From contig CAMLOR010000040.1 in the NCBI GenBank assembly GCA_946481615.1, positions 1 to 20,021 on the forward strand: a stretch of DNA of 20,021 nt, given 5' to 3'. Origin of the DNA: an uncultured Aquimonas sp. GTDB lineage: Bacteria > Pseudomonadota > Gammaproteobacteria > Xanthomonadales > Xanthomonadaceae. How positions within the stretch are numbered: position 1 is the first letter of the stretch; every line of letters starts with the position of its first letter. A program made the position numbers and the translations under genes. Below the pieces are notes generated by a model, which did no database searches, was not told where the DNA came from, and saw nothing but the letters and a program-made list of their open reading frames with translations. Positions 1-9,698 of this stretch are shown here, piece after piece.

Positions 1-20
1 GCGGGCGCCTACGCGCCCGC
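1..20. other. Perfect hairpin at the left edge
   Basis: Eight bases (GCGGGCGC, 1-8) are repeated inverted at 13-20 (GCGCCCGC) around a four-base loop CTAC. No T-tract follows, so it does not look like an intrinsic terminator. It lies just before the first tail gene and could be an mRNA structure in the late operon or simply part of the preceding coding sequence, whose end cannot be seen. Confidence 0.35.
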
Positions 21-31
21 GACACCTTCCC

Positions 32-670
32 ATGGCGCGCCTTCCCAACCGCAAGCAGCAGGCCGTTCGGTTCTTCACGAACGGCAAGGCTGCACAGAAC
101 GCCTACGGTCTCTATGACCAGGTGGGCGCCATCGTGCGCCGCACCGACCGGGCCGCGAAGCTGGCGCGCGCCAGCACCGCGCGACGCGTGCAGCCGATCG
201 CGCGCGAGGAAGTGCTCAAGGTCTTCAACCTCAAGCCGGGTCAGTTGTCGGGGAAATTCCGCAGCGTCACGACGGGTGACACGATCCGCCTGATGGCCAG
301 CCAGCGGCGGCTGCCGGTGATGGCCTTCGGCGGACGGTGGGCGGGACGCGACGCGGACGGGGCGACGGCGGAGATCCTGCGCGGCAAGCGTGAGACCTTC
401 GACAGCGGCTTCATCGCCGACGTGAAGGGCCTGCGCAGCATCCGTGTGCGCAAGCGCACGGGCGGCAAACGGGCTCCGCGCGGTCCCCTGCAGATCCTGC
501 GCGGACCGTCGGCGCGCGACATGGTCACGGGGCGCCGCACGGATCCGGAAACCGGAAGTCCGCTCGGCGTCTACGGGGAGCCGCCGGCCAAGCGCATCCT
601 CGCGCGCCTGATCGATTTCCACATCGCCGAATTGCGGCGGCTCTACGCCGTGGAGGCGAAGCGTGGCTGA
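32..670 (+). CDS. Phage minor tail protein, Z-like (tentative)
   Basis: A basic 212-residue protein starting MARLPNRK and rich in Arg/Lys. The region around residues 55-75 (AREEVLKVFNLKPGQL) and the following SQRRLPVMAFGGRWAGR stretch look like the lambda gpZ/minor tail protein Z family, whose members are about 190-210 residues and act in tail assembly or tail-to-head joining. The gene directly precedes the tape measure gene and overlaps it by 8 bases, which fits a tail-assembly role and translational coupling. No Shine-Dalgarno sequence precedes the ATG, and the frame stays open to the window edge, so the true start could lie further upstream. The Z-like assignment rests on pattern recognition only; a generic tail or neck protein is the alternative. 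Confidence 0.6.
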   Translation: MARLPNRKQQAVRFFTNGKAAQNAYGLYDQVGAIVRRTDRAAKLARASTARRVQPIAREEVLKVFNLKPGQLSGKFRSVTTGDTIRLMASQRRLPVMAFGGRWAGRDADGATAEILRGKRETFDSGFIADVKGLRSIRVRKRTGGKRAPRGPLQILRGPSARDMVTGRRTDPETGSPLGVYGEPPAKRILARLIDFHIAELRRLYAVEAKRG

Positions 671-3600
671 TTCCTTCAAGGAAGTCATCGAGGTTGCGCT
701 CCGGGCGACCACGGATCCCAATCTCCGGGCGCTGCTGACGCAGCTGCGCGACCTGGGCGCGACCGGCGATCTGACGGCCAACCAGCTGGCGGAAATGCAG
801 GGCACGGTCGGCGCACTCGTCGACGCCCTGCAACAGGCCGGCGCCGCGGCCCAGGATGCGGCTCGGTTTCGCGAGCTCACGGACGAAGTTTCGGCGACGC
901 AGTCGGCACTGCAGGCGGCGACGAAATCGCTGGGCGAGATCTCGGCCGAGCTGGAAGGCGTCGAGAAACCGACACGCGCGCTGCAGCGCTCGTACAAAGA
1001 TGCGAACCGCGAGGTCGAACGGCTCGAGGCGTTGCTGGCCACGCAGAACGGCACACTCGCGCGCCTCGATACCTCGCTGCGGAGCGCCGGCGTCGATACC
1101 GATCGGCTCGCCGACGAGCAGGCGCGCCTGCGCAGCGAGAGCGAGCGCACTGTCAGTGCCCTGCGCGCCCAAGCCGATGCGGTGCGCAGCCAGGCCGAGG
1201 CGAACCGCGCACTGCGGCAACGCCTAGACGAATCCGATGACGCCTTCCGGCGCCAGGCGACAGCCAACCGGACGAGCGCCGAGGCGCTGCGCGGCTACCG
1301 CGAACGCGCGGCGCAGGCCCGTGCCGAGACGAAATCGCTTGGGGACCAGGCCACCGCCACCGCCGGTGTCATGCAGCGCCTGCGTGGCGTGTTCACTGCG
1401 CTGCTCGGGTTCATCACCTTGCGCGGTGCGGTCGAAGGCGTCAGGAACCTGCTCGGCCTGGGCGACGCCGCCGAGAGCGCGCGGATCCGCCTGGCCGGGC
1501 TGTACGGCTCGCAGGAAGCCGGCAACCGCGCGTTCGCGGAGCTCAAGCAGCTCGCTCGCGACAACGCCCAGCAGTTCGAGGCGGTCCTCGACGCGGCCAC
1601 GAAGCTGAAGGCCTTCGGGCTCGATCCGCTCGACGGCACGCTGCAGACGCTGATCGACCAGAACGCGAAGCTCGGCGGCAGCCAGCAGACGCTGGAGGGC
1701 ATCATCCTGGCGGTTGGCCAGGCCTATGCGAAACAGAAGCTGCAGGGCGAAGAGATCCTGCAGCTGGTCGAGCGCGGCGTGCCGGTATGGGAACTGCTCG
1801 CCCGGGCCACCGGCAAGAACGTCGTCGAGCTGCAGAAATTGTCCGAGCAGGGCAAGCTCGGGCGCACCGAAATCAAGCTGCTGCTCGACGAGATCGGCCG
1901 CAGCGCCCAGGGCGCCGCCGCGAACAATCTCGGATTGCTGTCGTCGCTGGTGCAGGGCCTGCGCGATCGCGTCAAGGAATTCTTCCAGCTCGTCTCCGAG
2001 AGCGGCGCGCTGCAGTTCTTCAAGGACCGCCTGTCCGCGATCACGGCCGAGATCGACGGACTGGCGCGGGACGGTCGCTTGGCCGACTACGCCAGACGCG
2101 TGTCGGAAGCGATCGTCTCGGTGGCCAAGGCCGTCGAATCCGGAACGCGCTTCATCGTCCAGCACGCCGGTGCGCTGCTCGAACTGGGCAAGGCCTACGC
2201 GGCGATCAAGTTCGCCTCGTTCCTGGTCGGCATGGCCGAGAGCGCGCAGCGCATGCTTGCTGCGGCGGCCGCGGCGAAGGCGACGGCCGAGGCGGTGGGC
2301 GGTCTTCGTGGCGCGCTCGCAGCGATCCCCAGCCAGGTCAAGATCGCGATCGCCGCGGTCGGGATCGAGGCTGCAGTCAGCCAGTGGGCGAAGTTCGCCG
2401 ACCAGGTCAGAGAGGCTGAAGAGATCGAGCAGCGCGCGCGCGACACCACCGTCGCGAACGCAGAGGCCCGCAATGTGCTCGCGGCGCGCCTGCAGGCCGT
2501 GGTGGCGCTGTACGCCGCCTACAAGGGCGAAGTGATTGCAACGGACAAGACCGTTGCCGACTCCACCGAAAAGGAACTGCGGTTCTACCTGGAGCGCCTC
2601 GAGGGCGCCCGCAAGTTCTACGCCGCGCTGCGCGTCGAACGCCGCCGGGCGAACGATGAAGACGGCGCGGCCGAGGCGACCCGTCGACTGGGCGAGTATA
2701 AAGCCGCGATCGACAAGGTGGCCGCGCGCCTTCGTGCGCTCGACGAAGCAAAGAAGACGGCATTCGGAGTCCCGGAGAACAGTCTGGCTGCGGCGCTATT
2801 GCAGCTGGGCGTGGATGCGGAAACCGCCGGCGTCAAGGTCACCAAGGAAGGCGAGAAGATCGTTGCGGCATTCAAGCGCGTAGCCACCGAGGGCAATGCC
2901 AGTTCTGGACAGGTTCGTGCTGCGTTTTCGAAGGCGCTCGACTCAGCCACAACCGTTGCAGAGATCCAGGCGCTCGAGCAGAGCCTGCGCACTGCCTTTG
3001 AAACCGGCAAGCTCTCCGCAACCCAGTACGCCGTCGAGGCCGGCCGTGCCGCTCAGAAGACCGCGGAAATCACCGCGGCCTCGAAGACAGCACAGGGTGC
3101 CGTCTTGGGTATCGGCGATTCCGGTGAGGCCGCGGCGAAACGGACGATCGCCGCACTGGAAGCGGTCCGGTCGACGCTCATCTCGGCCGCGCAGACCATC
3201 AACGACGAGTTGAACACGGCGCTCCGTCAGAAGGCCGACGACAGCGTCATCGCCGAGCTGACCAAGCAAGCCCGCGAGGCCGACGCCGAGCTGACGAAGG
3301 TCAACAAGCAGATCGCCGACGCCAAGACGCAGATGCAGTCCGCTGGCGACAGTGGGGCGAAATCCTTTCAGCAGGCGACCGACTCCGCCCAGGAAACCGG
3401 AAAGGCCGCGAAGGACATTGGCACGCAGGCTGCGGCCGGCGCCGACGAAACCGCCACCGCGATCGGCGGCGTGCTGGGCCAACTCGTCGCGATGTACCAG
3501 AAGTTTTCCGCGATCAGCCCCGCCGCGGCCGAGCTGTTCAAGACGATGTACAACGGCGCGGTGCAGACGGCGACGAGTCTCGGCGACGTGGCCAAAGCGA

Positions 3601-4394
3601 TCGCGCGGGCGGAGAAGTCGACCGACGCCGCGATCGCCAACCAGCGGTTCGCCGCGCAGCAGATGGGCGAGGCCTACGAGCGCGTGGCCGAACTGGGCGA
3701 GGGCGCCGGCCTGGCGTTCCTGCAGGCCTCGCGCGTCGGCGTCGAGGGGCTGCACCAGTTCGCCGATGCCGCACGCCATGGCCGTGCGCAGCTGGATCTG
3801 TTGAACCAGTCGGAACTCGACCAGCTCGCGGCGAGCGCGGAAAAGGCTGCACAGAAGGTGGCGTCGATCCGCGCGGCGGCTCAGGCGGCCACCCAGCAGC
3901 TGGAGCAGCTCAACCGTTCGATGCAGGACGAGGCCGACCGGCGGGAGGGCAATGACATCGCCATCCTCGAGCGCCAGCACCAGGACAACCTGCGTCGCAT
4001 CGAGGAACTCGCGCGCGCCGCGGGCGACAGCGGACGCGCCGCCGCCGATGAGGCGCGGCGGCGCGAGGAAGAAGACTACCGCGCCGAGCTCGCGCGGCTG
4101 CAGGCCGAGACGAAAGCCAAGGAACAGGCCGCCCGCGAGCAGGCGGACACCGCCATCGCGGAGACCGAACGCGAAGCGGCCGCGCGCAACAAGACCGCGG
4201 AATCGGACGGCGGCCGCGGCGGTGGCCTCGGCACGCCCGGCCGGGCGGTCGAATTCGTGCTGCGGGTGCGCAACGAGCAAACCGGCGCGCAGCAGCAGCT
4301 GATGGAGCTGGCGCAGCTCAGCGAGTTTGGCGACCTCATCACCCAAAAGGTGGTCGAGACCCTCAGCAGCTACAACGGACTGTCGACCCGATGA
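663..4394 (+). CDS. Tail length tape measure protein
   Basis: A 1243-residue protein, by far the longest of the typical tail genes. Residues 1-235 are predicted coiled coil (long Ala/Glu/Arg-rich runs). Residues about 270-413 carry the tape-measure N-terminal domain, with the landmarks LDAATKLKAFGLDPL, LEGIILAVGQAYAKQKLQGE and LVERGVPVWELLARATG. Short hydrophobic segments near residues 236-262 and 515-530 could be the membrane-active parts that tape measure proteins use during DNA injection. The C-terminal third (about 1080-1190) is again charged coiled coil. The GTG start overlaps the upstream gene, and the stop overlaps the next ATG as ATGA. The protein fills the growing tail tube and sets its length. 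There is no peptidase or lysozyme motif that I can recognise. Confidence 0.93.
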   Translation: MADSFKEVIEVALRATTDPNLRALLTQLRDLGATGDLTANQLAEMQGTVGALVDALQQAGAAAQDAARFRELTDEVSATQSALQAATKSLGEISAELEGVEKPTRALQRSYKDANREVERLEALLATQNGTLARLDTSLRSAGVDTDRLADEQARLRSESERTVSALRAQADAVRSQAEANRALRQRLDESDDAFRRQATANRTSAEALRGYRERAAQARAETKSLGDQATATAGVMQRLRGVFTALLGFITLRGAVEGVRNLLGLGDAAESARIRLAGLYGSQEAGNRAFAELKQLARDNAQQFEAVLDAATKLKAFGLDPLDGTLQTLIDQNAKLGGSQQTLEGIILAVGQAYAKQKLQGEEILQLVERGVPVWELLARATGKNVVELQKLSEQGKLGRTEIKLLLDEIGRSAQGAAANNLGLLSSLVQGLRDRVKEFFQLVSESGALQFFKDRLSAITAEIDGLARDGRLADYARRVSEAIVSVAKAVESGTRFIVQHAGALLELGKAYAAIKFASFLVGMAESAQRMLAAAAAAKATAEAVGGLRGALAAIPSQVKIAIAAVGIEAAVSQWAKFADQVREAEEIEQRARDTTVANAEARNVLAARLQAVVALYAAYKGEVIATDKTVADSTEKELRFYLERLEGARKFYAALRVERRRANDEDGAAEATRRLGEYKAAIDKVAARLRALDEAKKTAFGVPENSLAAALLQLGVDAETAGVKVTKEGEKIVAAFKRVATEGNASSGQVRAAFSKALDSATTVAEIQALEQSLRTAFETGKLSATQYAVEAGRAAQKTAEITAASKTAQGAVLGIGDSGEAAAKRTIAALEAVRSTLISAAQTINDELNTALRQKADDSVIAELTKQAREADAELTKVNKQIADAKTQMQSAGDSGAKSFQQATDSAQETGKAAKDIGTQAAAGADETATAIGGVLGQLVAMYQKFSAISPAAAELFKTMYNGAVQTATSLGDVAKAIARAEKSTDAAIANQRFAAQQMGEAYERVAELGEGAGLAFLQASRVGVEGLHQFADAARHGRAQLDLLNQSELDQLAASAEKAAQKVASIRAAAQAATQQLEQLNRSMQDEADRREGNDIAILERQHQDNLRRIEELARAAGDSGRAAADEARRREEEDYRAELARLQAETKAKEQAAREQADTAIAETEREAAARNKTAESDGGRGGGLGTPGRAVEFVLRVRNEQTGAQQQLMELAQLSEFGDLITQKVVETLSSYNGLSTR

Positions 4395-4789
4395 CGACCC
4401 GCCTCGACACCATCGCGTTGTCTGACTCGCTCGAATGGCCCGACGAGTTCCTCTGGAGCCCGGTCTCGCAGCAGGTCGAGGTCTCCTCGGGCGGTTCGCT
4501 CGTGATCGAGGAGTCCGCGCAGCTCGCCGGGCGCCCGATCACGCTGCAATCCGGCAGCAGCGGCGACACGTACTGGGGCGTGGCCACGCTCACGACGGTA
4601 ACCGCGCTGCGCGCCCTGGCCGATACGCCGCGTACGACGCCCATGGAACTCGAGCTCGAGGATGGCCGCACCTTCGACGTGCGCTGGCGCCACGGTTCGA
4701 ACGCCTTTGAAGCGCGCCCCATCCAGCACATCGTCCCGGCTGAAGCCGGCGACCTCTACCTGATCACCCTCCGTCTTCTCGAGGTGTAA
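4391..4789 (+). CDS. Small tail protein in the distal-tail position
   Basis: A 132-residue acidic, beta-rich protein with no signal peptide or membrane segment. The Trp-rich start (LEWPDEFLWSPV), followed by a GGSLVIEESAQLAGRPITL stretch, matches a family I associate with genes immediately after the tape measure in Pseudomonas- and Burkholderia-type siphophages. By position it would be a distal-tail (Dit) or tail-tip connector protein, but that role is inferred from gene order. Its ATG overlaps the tape measure stop (ATGA). Its last codons contain GAGGTGT, which serves as the Shine-Dalgarno of the next gene. Confidence 0.75.
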   Translation: MTTRLDTIALSDSLEWPDEFLWSPVSQQVEVSSGGSLVIEESAQLAGRPITLQSGSSGDTYWGVATLTTVTALRALADTPRTTPMELELEDGRTFDVRWRHGSNAFEARPIQHIVPAEAGDLYLITLRLLEV

Positions 4790-4793
4790 CCCT

Positions 4794-7700
4794 GTGCCCG
4801 ACGTCAAGCTCCTGAAGCCCGAACGCCTGTCCGACAACCCGGACGGCGGCGGCCTGTCCACTGGCATCGAGATCGTCGACGGACAGATCAACAATCTGTT
4901 CCCCGACGTGTCGCGCATCGATCGCGTCAACGGCGACGTGAGCTTGCGTAAAGTCTTCGTGCAGGCGGACACGCCCGACACCGAGCTGTATTCGGGCCTG
5001 CACCTGGTGGTGCAGACGCCGCCCCAGGATCCGCGCGTGGACGTCGTGATGTTCGAAACCGGCAGCTGGTCGGACGAGCGCGACGCGGCGCGGCAGCAGA
5101 TCGAGCGCTTCCTCGACGAGTCGGTGATCACGCGCCTGATTCCGTACGACCGCCAGCTGCAGGGGCAGCGCCTGGTGATCGCGTTCCAGCGCAAGGAGGT
5201 CACGCTGCCGGAAATCGGCGACGTGCTGGTCCTCAAGAACGAGTCGACCGAGCAGTCCGAGTTCATCCGCATCCAGGCGCTCGAGCACGAGGTCCAGACC
5301 TTCTCCGACGACGGCGGCGACTTCGAAGCGCGCGTCGTCACGCTGACGATCACGCAGCCGCTGTCGCAGGAATTCGCCGGCACGCAGCCGACGCGCTACT
5401 TCAGTGCGGACGCGGATGCCAGCGTGTTGCGCAAGACCGTGGCCAGCGATGCGGCGCGCTACTACGCCACCGTGCCGCTGGCGCAAGACGCGGCGCCGGG
5501 CGACCTGGTCATCAAGCTGGCCTCGGTCTACAACCAGCTGGTGCCGGCCACGACCAGCGAGAGCGGCGTGACGGATGCCGAGCCGGCCGGCGCTGCCGTG
5601 GTGGCGGCCGCCGGACCGGCGTACTCCTTCTCGGTTCCGAACGTCGATCCGTTCGTCACGTACACGTATGGCGTCGGGATCGGCATCAAGCCGGGCACGC
5701 TGACCATCGCCGTCACCGCCGGTCCAGGCACGGGGCTATCGGTGTCGGAACAGACGGACGGCACGTTCACGGGCGATACCGCACAACTCACGGAGTTGTC
5801 GGTGGACCACGCCCGCGGCACGATCGCCGTGCAGGCGAGCTACAGCATGGTTTCGCCGGCCACGCTGACGTTTACCTTCACGCCGGCCGCGACGATGTCG
5901 CGCTCGCCGCTGTCGTTCCAGACGCCGATCAAGCTCAACACGCGAGGTTACGTCTACCTCGCCACGCTCAACCCGATCCCGGCGCCTGGCACGACGACGG
6001 TGTCCTATCGTGCACTGGGCCGCTGGTACGAACTCGTGGACGATGGCACGGGCGCGCTCGTGGGCGAGGCCGGCACTGGCAGCGGCCTGCTCAACTACAC
6101 GACGGGCACCGTCAGCGTGTCCCTGGGTGCGCTGCCCGACATCGGGAGCAGCGTGATCTTTGCCTGGGGCGGCACCAGCGAGCTGGAGACGCGCACCGGG
6201 GACACGGCCATCCTGGCCCCGCGCATCGAACTCACGCTCGCCAATGACGTCGACCTCGATTCCCTCAGCATCGGCTGGTTCGCCGGCGGCGTGGCCAAGA
6301 CCGCCACCAGCAACAGCAACGGCACGCTCAGCGGCGATGGCAGCGGGTACGTCGACGCGTCGCTGCGCAAGGTCGTGCTGCGGCCGACGCTGATTCCCGA
6401 CGACAACACGACCATCACCGTCACCTACGGCGAGCACGACGTGCCCTACGTCACCGAGGTGTTCGAACCCACCCCGGTGGCGGGCCTGGCCACCGTGACG
6501 ACCTCGGATCCGCCGAAGCCGGGCACCGTGCACGTCGCTGTCAACATGGAGCGTGGCGATGGCGCGTATGGCTATCTGTTCCGCGATGACGGCGACGGCA
6601 ACTTCCGGGCGACCGATGCGTTCGGCGTGGAGGTGCCGGCGCCGCCCGAGCTGTCGGCGATCACGATCAACTACGCCACCGGCGAGATCGTCGTGCCGAC
6701 CACCGTCACGCGCACCGCCGGCGAGGCGCAGTACACGCAGCTGACTGACGCGCTGCCGCAGCGCACGGTCGACACCGACACCGGGTATTACACCGCGGCC
6801 GCGGTGCCGACGAAGAAGGCGACGAGCTATGCGCCCACCGCCGGCGACTGGGTCTTCGATGGCGTGATCGGCATCACCTACCTGCCGGACACGGCAGGCG
6901 CGGGTCCCGACCATGTCGAGGAGTTCGACATGCCGGCGCTGTCGCTCGACCTGACGCCGGGCGTGACCAACGCGATCGTGCCCGGTGGTGTCCTCTTCGA
7001 GTTCGGCGGCCGCCGCTACTTCGATCGCGCGGGGACGCTCTACCACAGCGTCGTCGCCGCGACCGGCGCCGCCACGGTGGGCGGCACGATCAACTACACC
7101 ACGGGCGCGATCATGCTCACCGATTACGCCAGCGGCAGCGCGCCGGTGTTTTCGATCAAGACGCTGCTCACCGAGGTCGCGCCCCTCCCGCTCTCCGTGC
7201 TGCACGCGCGTACGCCTGGTTCCCCGCTACGGCCCGGCAGCTTCTACCTGCAGGCCAACCGGATGAGCGACGGCGCGCTGATTTCCGTGATCGCCGATAC
7301 CGACGGCAAGCTGGATACCGCCGACATGCACGGCTACGTCGACGTCGTCACCGGCGTGTTCTCCGTCAGCTTCGGCGGCTACGTGCTGGACGCGTCGCTG
7401 TCGGCCGACGACAAGGCCGAGCCCTGGTACAACGCGGCCAACGTCGACGGCGGCGGCTACATCTTCCGGCCGCGTGAGGTGGTGCCCGGCAGCGTGCGCT
7501 TCAACTGCGTGGTGCAGACCTCGCTGCCGCTCGACCCGGAGATCATCGGTGTCAACCCGGTACGGCTGCCGCTCGATGGCCGCGTGCAGACCATCCGGGC
7601 CGGCAACACGCTCGTGATCCACGACACCCAGGCCATGACACTGCCCAATCCGCTGGATCCGGGCGAGGCCGTGGATCTCGAGCGCACCGGCTTGGCGAGT

Positions 7701-8405
7701 GTCGTCGTCTACGATCAGGCGGGGCTGGCCGTGCCGACGTCGAAGTACACCGTGAATCTCGCCACCGGGATCCTCACGATGGCCGATCCGCTCGACCTGA
7801 CCGGGTTCGAACAGCCGCTCGTGGCGCGGCACACGATCGAGGACATGGCGCTCTGCACCGACGCCCAGATCACGGGGGAGGTCACGCTCGCGCAGCCGTT
7901 GTCCCACGGCTACACCGCCGACAACAGTCTGTGCAGCTCCTCGCTGATCCTGAACGACGTCCAGGCGCGCTACGAGAACCTGTTCGCGCAGAACACCTGG
8001 ACGGGCGTGTGGGACGACGACCTCATCGGCGACCCGCCGACCAGCGGCGCGCAGTACAACGACGTGACCTATCCGTTGGCGGTCACGAACCACAACGCCA
8101 TCACGCAACGTTGGCGGCTGCAGTTCACGTCATCGACCGCGGGCAACATCGTCGCCGAAGAGCTGGGTGTACTCGGCACCTTCTCCACCGCGGCCGACGT
8201 CGCGCCGCTCAATCCCGCCACCGGCGAGCCGTATTTCGTGCTCGACAAGGATGGCTTCGGCGGCAGCTGGGCCACCGGCAACGTGATCCGCTTCAAGACT
8301 GTCGCCGCCGGCGGCCCGATCTGGCTCGCGCGCACGGTGCGCAGCGGCCCCGCGACGAACGTCGACGACTTCACCGGCCTGCAGACGCGCTGGGACAAGG
8401 ACTGA
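4794..8405 (+). CDS. Large phage tail structural protein
   Basis: A 1203-residue, Thr/Gly/Asp-rich protein with no signal peptide. Residues 1-250 form a conserved head (DVKLLKPERLS, INNLFPDVSRIDRVNG, LRKVFVQADTPD) that I recognise from structural proteins of siphophage-like prophages. The remainder is a chain of beta-rich modules, each containing a turn of the type xxINYxTGxIxV, seen near residues 337, 431, 623, 765, 847 and 986. This architecture fits an elongated tail-tip or baseplate component. The GTG start is preceded by GAGG about nine bases upstream, and the gap to the preceding stop is only 4 bases. The next gene follows after 3 bases. The exact function is not known to me; a tail-tip/hub partner is the most likely role. 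Confidence 0.8.
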   Translation: MPDVKLLKPERLSDNPDGGGLSTGIEIVDGQINNLFPDVSRIDRVNGDVSLRKVFVQADTPDTELYSGLHLVVQTPPQDPRVDVVMFETGSWSDERDAARQQIERFLDESVITRLIPYDRQLQGQRLVIAFQRKEVTLPEIGDVLVLKNESTEQSEFIRIQALEHEVQTFSDDGGDFEARVVTLTITQPLSQEFAGTQPTRYFSADADASVLRKTVASDAARYYATVPLAQDAAPGDLVIKLASVYNQLVPATTSESGVTDAEPAGAAVVAAAGPAYSFSVPNVDPFVTYTYGVGIGIKPGTLTIAVTAGPGTGLSVSEQTDGTFTGDTAQLTELSVDHARGTIAVQASYSMVSPATLTFTFTPAATMSRSPLSFQTPIKLNTRGYVYLATLNPIPAPGTTTVSYRALGRWYELVDDGTGALVGEAGTGSGLLNYTTGTVSVSLGALPDIGSSVIFAWGGTSELETRTGDTAILAPRIELTLANDVDLDSLSIGWFAGGVAKTATSNSNGTLSGDGSGYVDASLRKVVLRPTLIPDDNTTITVTYGEHDVPYVTEVFEPTPVAGLATVTTSDPPKPGTVHVAVNMERGDGAYGYLFRDDGDGNFRATDAFGVEVPAPPELSAITINYATGEIVVPTTVTRTAGEAQYTQLTDALPQRTVDTDTGYYTAAAVPTKKATSYAPTAGDWVFDGVIGITYLPDTAGAGPDHVEEFDMPALSLDLTPGVTNAIVPGGVLFEFGGRRYFDRAGTLYHSVVAATGAATVGGTINYTTGAIMLTDYASGSAPVFSIKTLLTEVAPLPLSVLHARTPGSPLRPGSFYLQANRMSDGALISVIADTDGKLDTADMHGYVDVVTGVFSVSFGGYVLDASLSADDKAEPWYNAANVDGGGYIFRPREVVPGSVRFNCVVQTSLPLDPEIIGVNPVRLPLDGRVQTIRAGNTLVIHDTQAMTLPNPLDPGEAVDLERTGLASVVVYDQAGLAVPTSKYTVNLATGILTMADPLDLTGFEQPLVARHTIEDMALCTDAQITGEVTLAQPLSHGYTADNSLCSSSLILNDVQARYENLFAQNTWTGVWDDDLIGDPPTSGAQYNDVTYPLAVTNHNAITQRWRLQFTSSTAGNIVAEELGVLGTFSTAADVAPLNPATGEPYFVLDKDGFGGSWATGNVIRFKTVAAGGPIWLARTVRSGPATNVDDFTGLQTRWDKD

Positions 8406-8408
8406 TCC

Positions 8409-9695
8409 ATGCCCGGCACGACCAACTTCCCGACGTCGCTCGACGCCTTCCCCGAGATCGGCCCGAACGCTGCGGAAAACGATCTCGGCATCGAGCACGA
8501 CGTGGTGCACGATAACGTGCACGTCGCCCTGGCCGCGGTGCAGACGAAGGTGGGGATCGACGGCAGCGCGGACACCAGCTCGCTCGACTACAAGGTCGCG
8601 GCGAATACGGCGGCGCTGGCTGCCAAGGCGCCGATCGACAGCCCGACCTTCACGGGCACGCCGGCGGCGCCGACGCCGAGTGGCTCCGACAATTCCACTC
8701 TGATCGCGACGACCGCATTCGTGCAAGGCGTCGTGGCCACGGCCGTGACCGGCTTGCTCGATCTGAAGGGGAGCCTCGACGCGAGCAGCAACCCGAACTA
8801 TCCGGCTGCCTCGAAGGGCGACGTGTACCTGATCACGGTTGCCGGCAAGGTTGGTGGTGGTTCGGGCAAGTCGGTCGACGTCGGCGATGCGGTGATCGCC
8901 AGTGCCGACAACGCCGGCGGTGCGGAAGCCAGCGTCGGCACTAGCTGGTTCGTGCTCGAGCACAACCTCGCCGGGGTCGCGCTGCTGGCGTCACCGGCCT
9001 TCACGGGAACGCCCACCGCACCGACCCCAAGTTTCGGTGACGACTCCACGAAGCTGGCAACGACGGAATTCGTGCAGGACGCGGTTGCGGGCGGCGGTGG
9101 CGGCTCGGGGATCGTGCAGTCCATCGTGGCCGGCACGGGCATCGCTGTGGACGACACCGACCCCGCCAACCCGATCGTCTCCGCAACGGGGGGCGGCGGC
9201 AGTGGCTACGCCGAGGGCACATCGTTTCCCGGCACACCTGCATCGGGCGACAAGTTCTATCGCACCGACCGCAACCTGCTCTATTTCTACGACGGTACGC
9301 GCTGGCTTACGGTGCAGCTGTACGAAGTGCCCATCGCCATGCAGCAGGACCGGTTCACCGGCGGCAGCGTCACGGGCTTCTTCGCCCTGTACCCGGTGCG
9401 CACGGACTATCAGATGTTCCTTACGACGTTCACGCTCTGCGTCTACGCCACGGCCGCGGATGGAAGCAACTACTGGACGTTCTATCTGGACTGGCAGAAC
9501 GCAGCGAACGCCGCCACCAACCTGGCCACGGTGAACAACAGTGCCGGCCCCGCGTCGACGTGGAATCGGCTCACCGCGACGATCGATGCGCCATTGGATG
9601 GCAACGCGCGCGTGCTCTATCTGCGCGCGACGAGTACCGGATCGGTCGCGAACAATTTCTTCACCGCGGTGTTCGGCTACCGACTCATCGGGTGA
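8409..9695 (+). CDS. Tail fibre protein with phage fibre repeats
   Basis: A 428-residue protein. Residues 1-70 are a shaft-start segment (HDNVHVALAAVQTKVGIDGS, then SLDYKV). Two copies of the phage tail fibre repeat follow, SPTFTGTPAAPTP at about 78-90 with TTAFVQ at 101-106, and SPAFTGTPTAPTP at about 195-207 with TTEFVQ at 218-223. They are separated by a roughly 85-residue insert. A Gly-rich hinge (228-234 and 261-266) leads to a C-terminal domain (about 268-428) containing DKFYRTDRNLLYFYDGTRWL, then a compact beta-rich, Trp/Tyr-rich end that is the likely receptor-binding part. The C-terminal tip is expected to determine host range. No intramolecular chaperone domain is visible, and no separate chaperone gene follows. 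Confidence 0.85.
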   Translation: MPGTTNFPTSLDAFPEIGPNAAENDLGIEHDVVHDNVHVALAAVQTKVGIDGSADTSSLDYKVAANTAALAAKAPIDSPTFTGTPAAPTPSGSDNSTLIATTAFVQGVVATAVTGLLDLKGSLDASSNPNYPAASKGDVYLITVAGKVGGGSGKSVDVGDAVIASADNAGGAEASVGTSWFVLEHNLAGVALLASPAFTGTPTAPTPSFGDDSTKLATTEFVQDAVAGGGGGSGIVQSIVAGTGIAVDDTDPANPIVSATGGGGSGYAEGTSFPGTPASGDKFYRTDRNLLYFYDGTRWLTVQLYEVPIAMQQDRFTGGSVTGFFALYPVRTDYQMFLTTFTLCVYATAADGSNYWTFYLDWQNAANAATNLATVNNSAGPASTWNRLTATIDAPLDGNARVLYLRATSTGSVANNFFTAVFGYRLIG

Positions 9696-9698
9696 TCG

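Noticed and set aside
2943..4346. Long minus-strand frame opposite the tape measure gene
   Set aside because: Shadow of the tape measure coding strand, with no ribosome binding site or recognisable domain. The same holds for 5736-7205 and 8991-10340.
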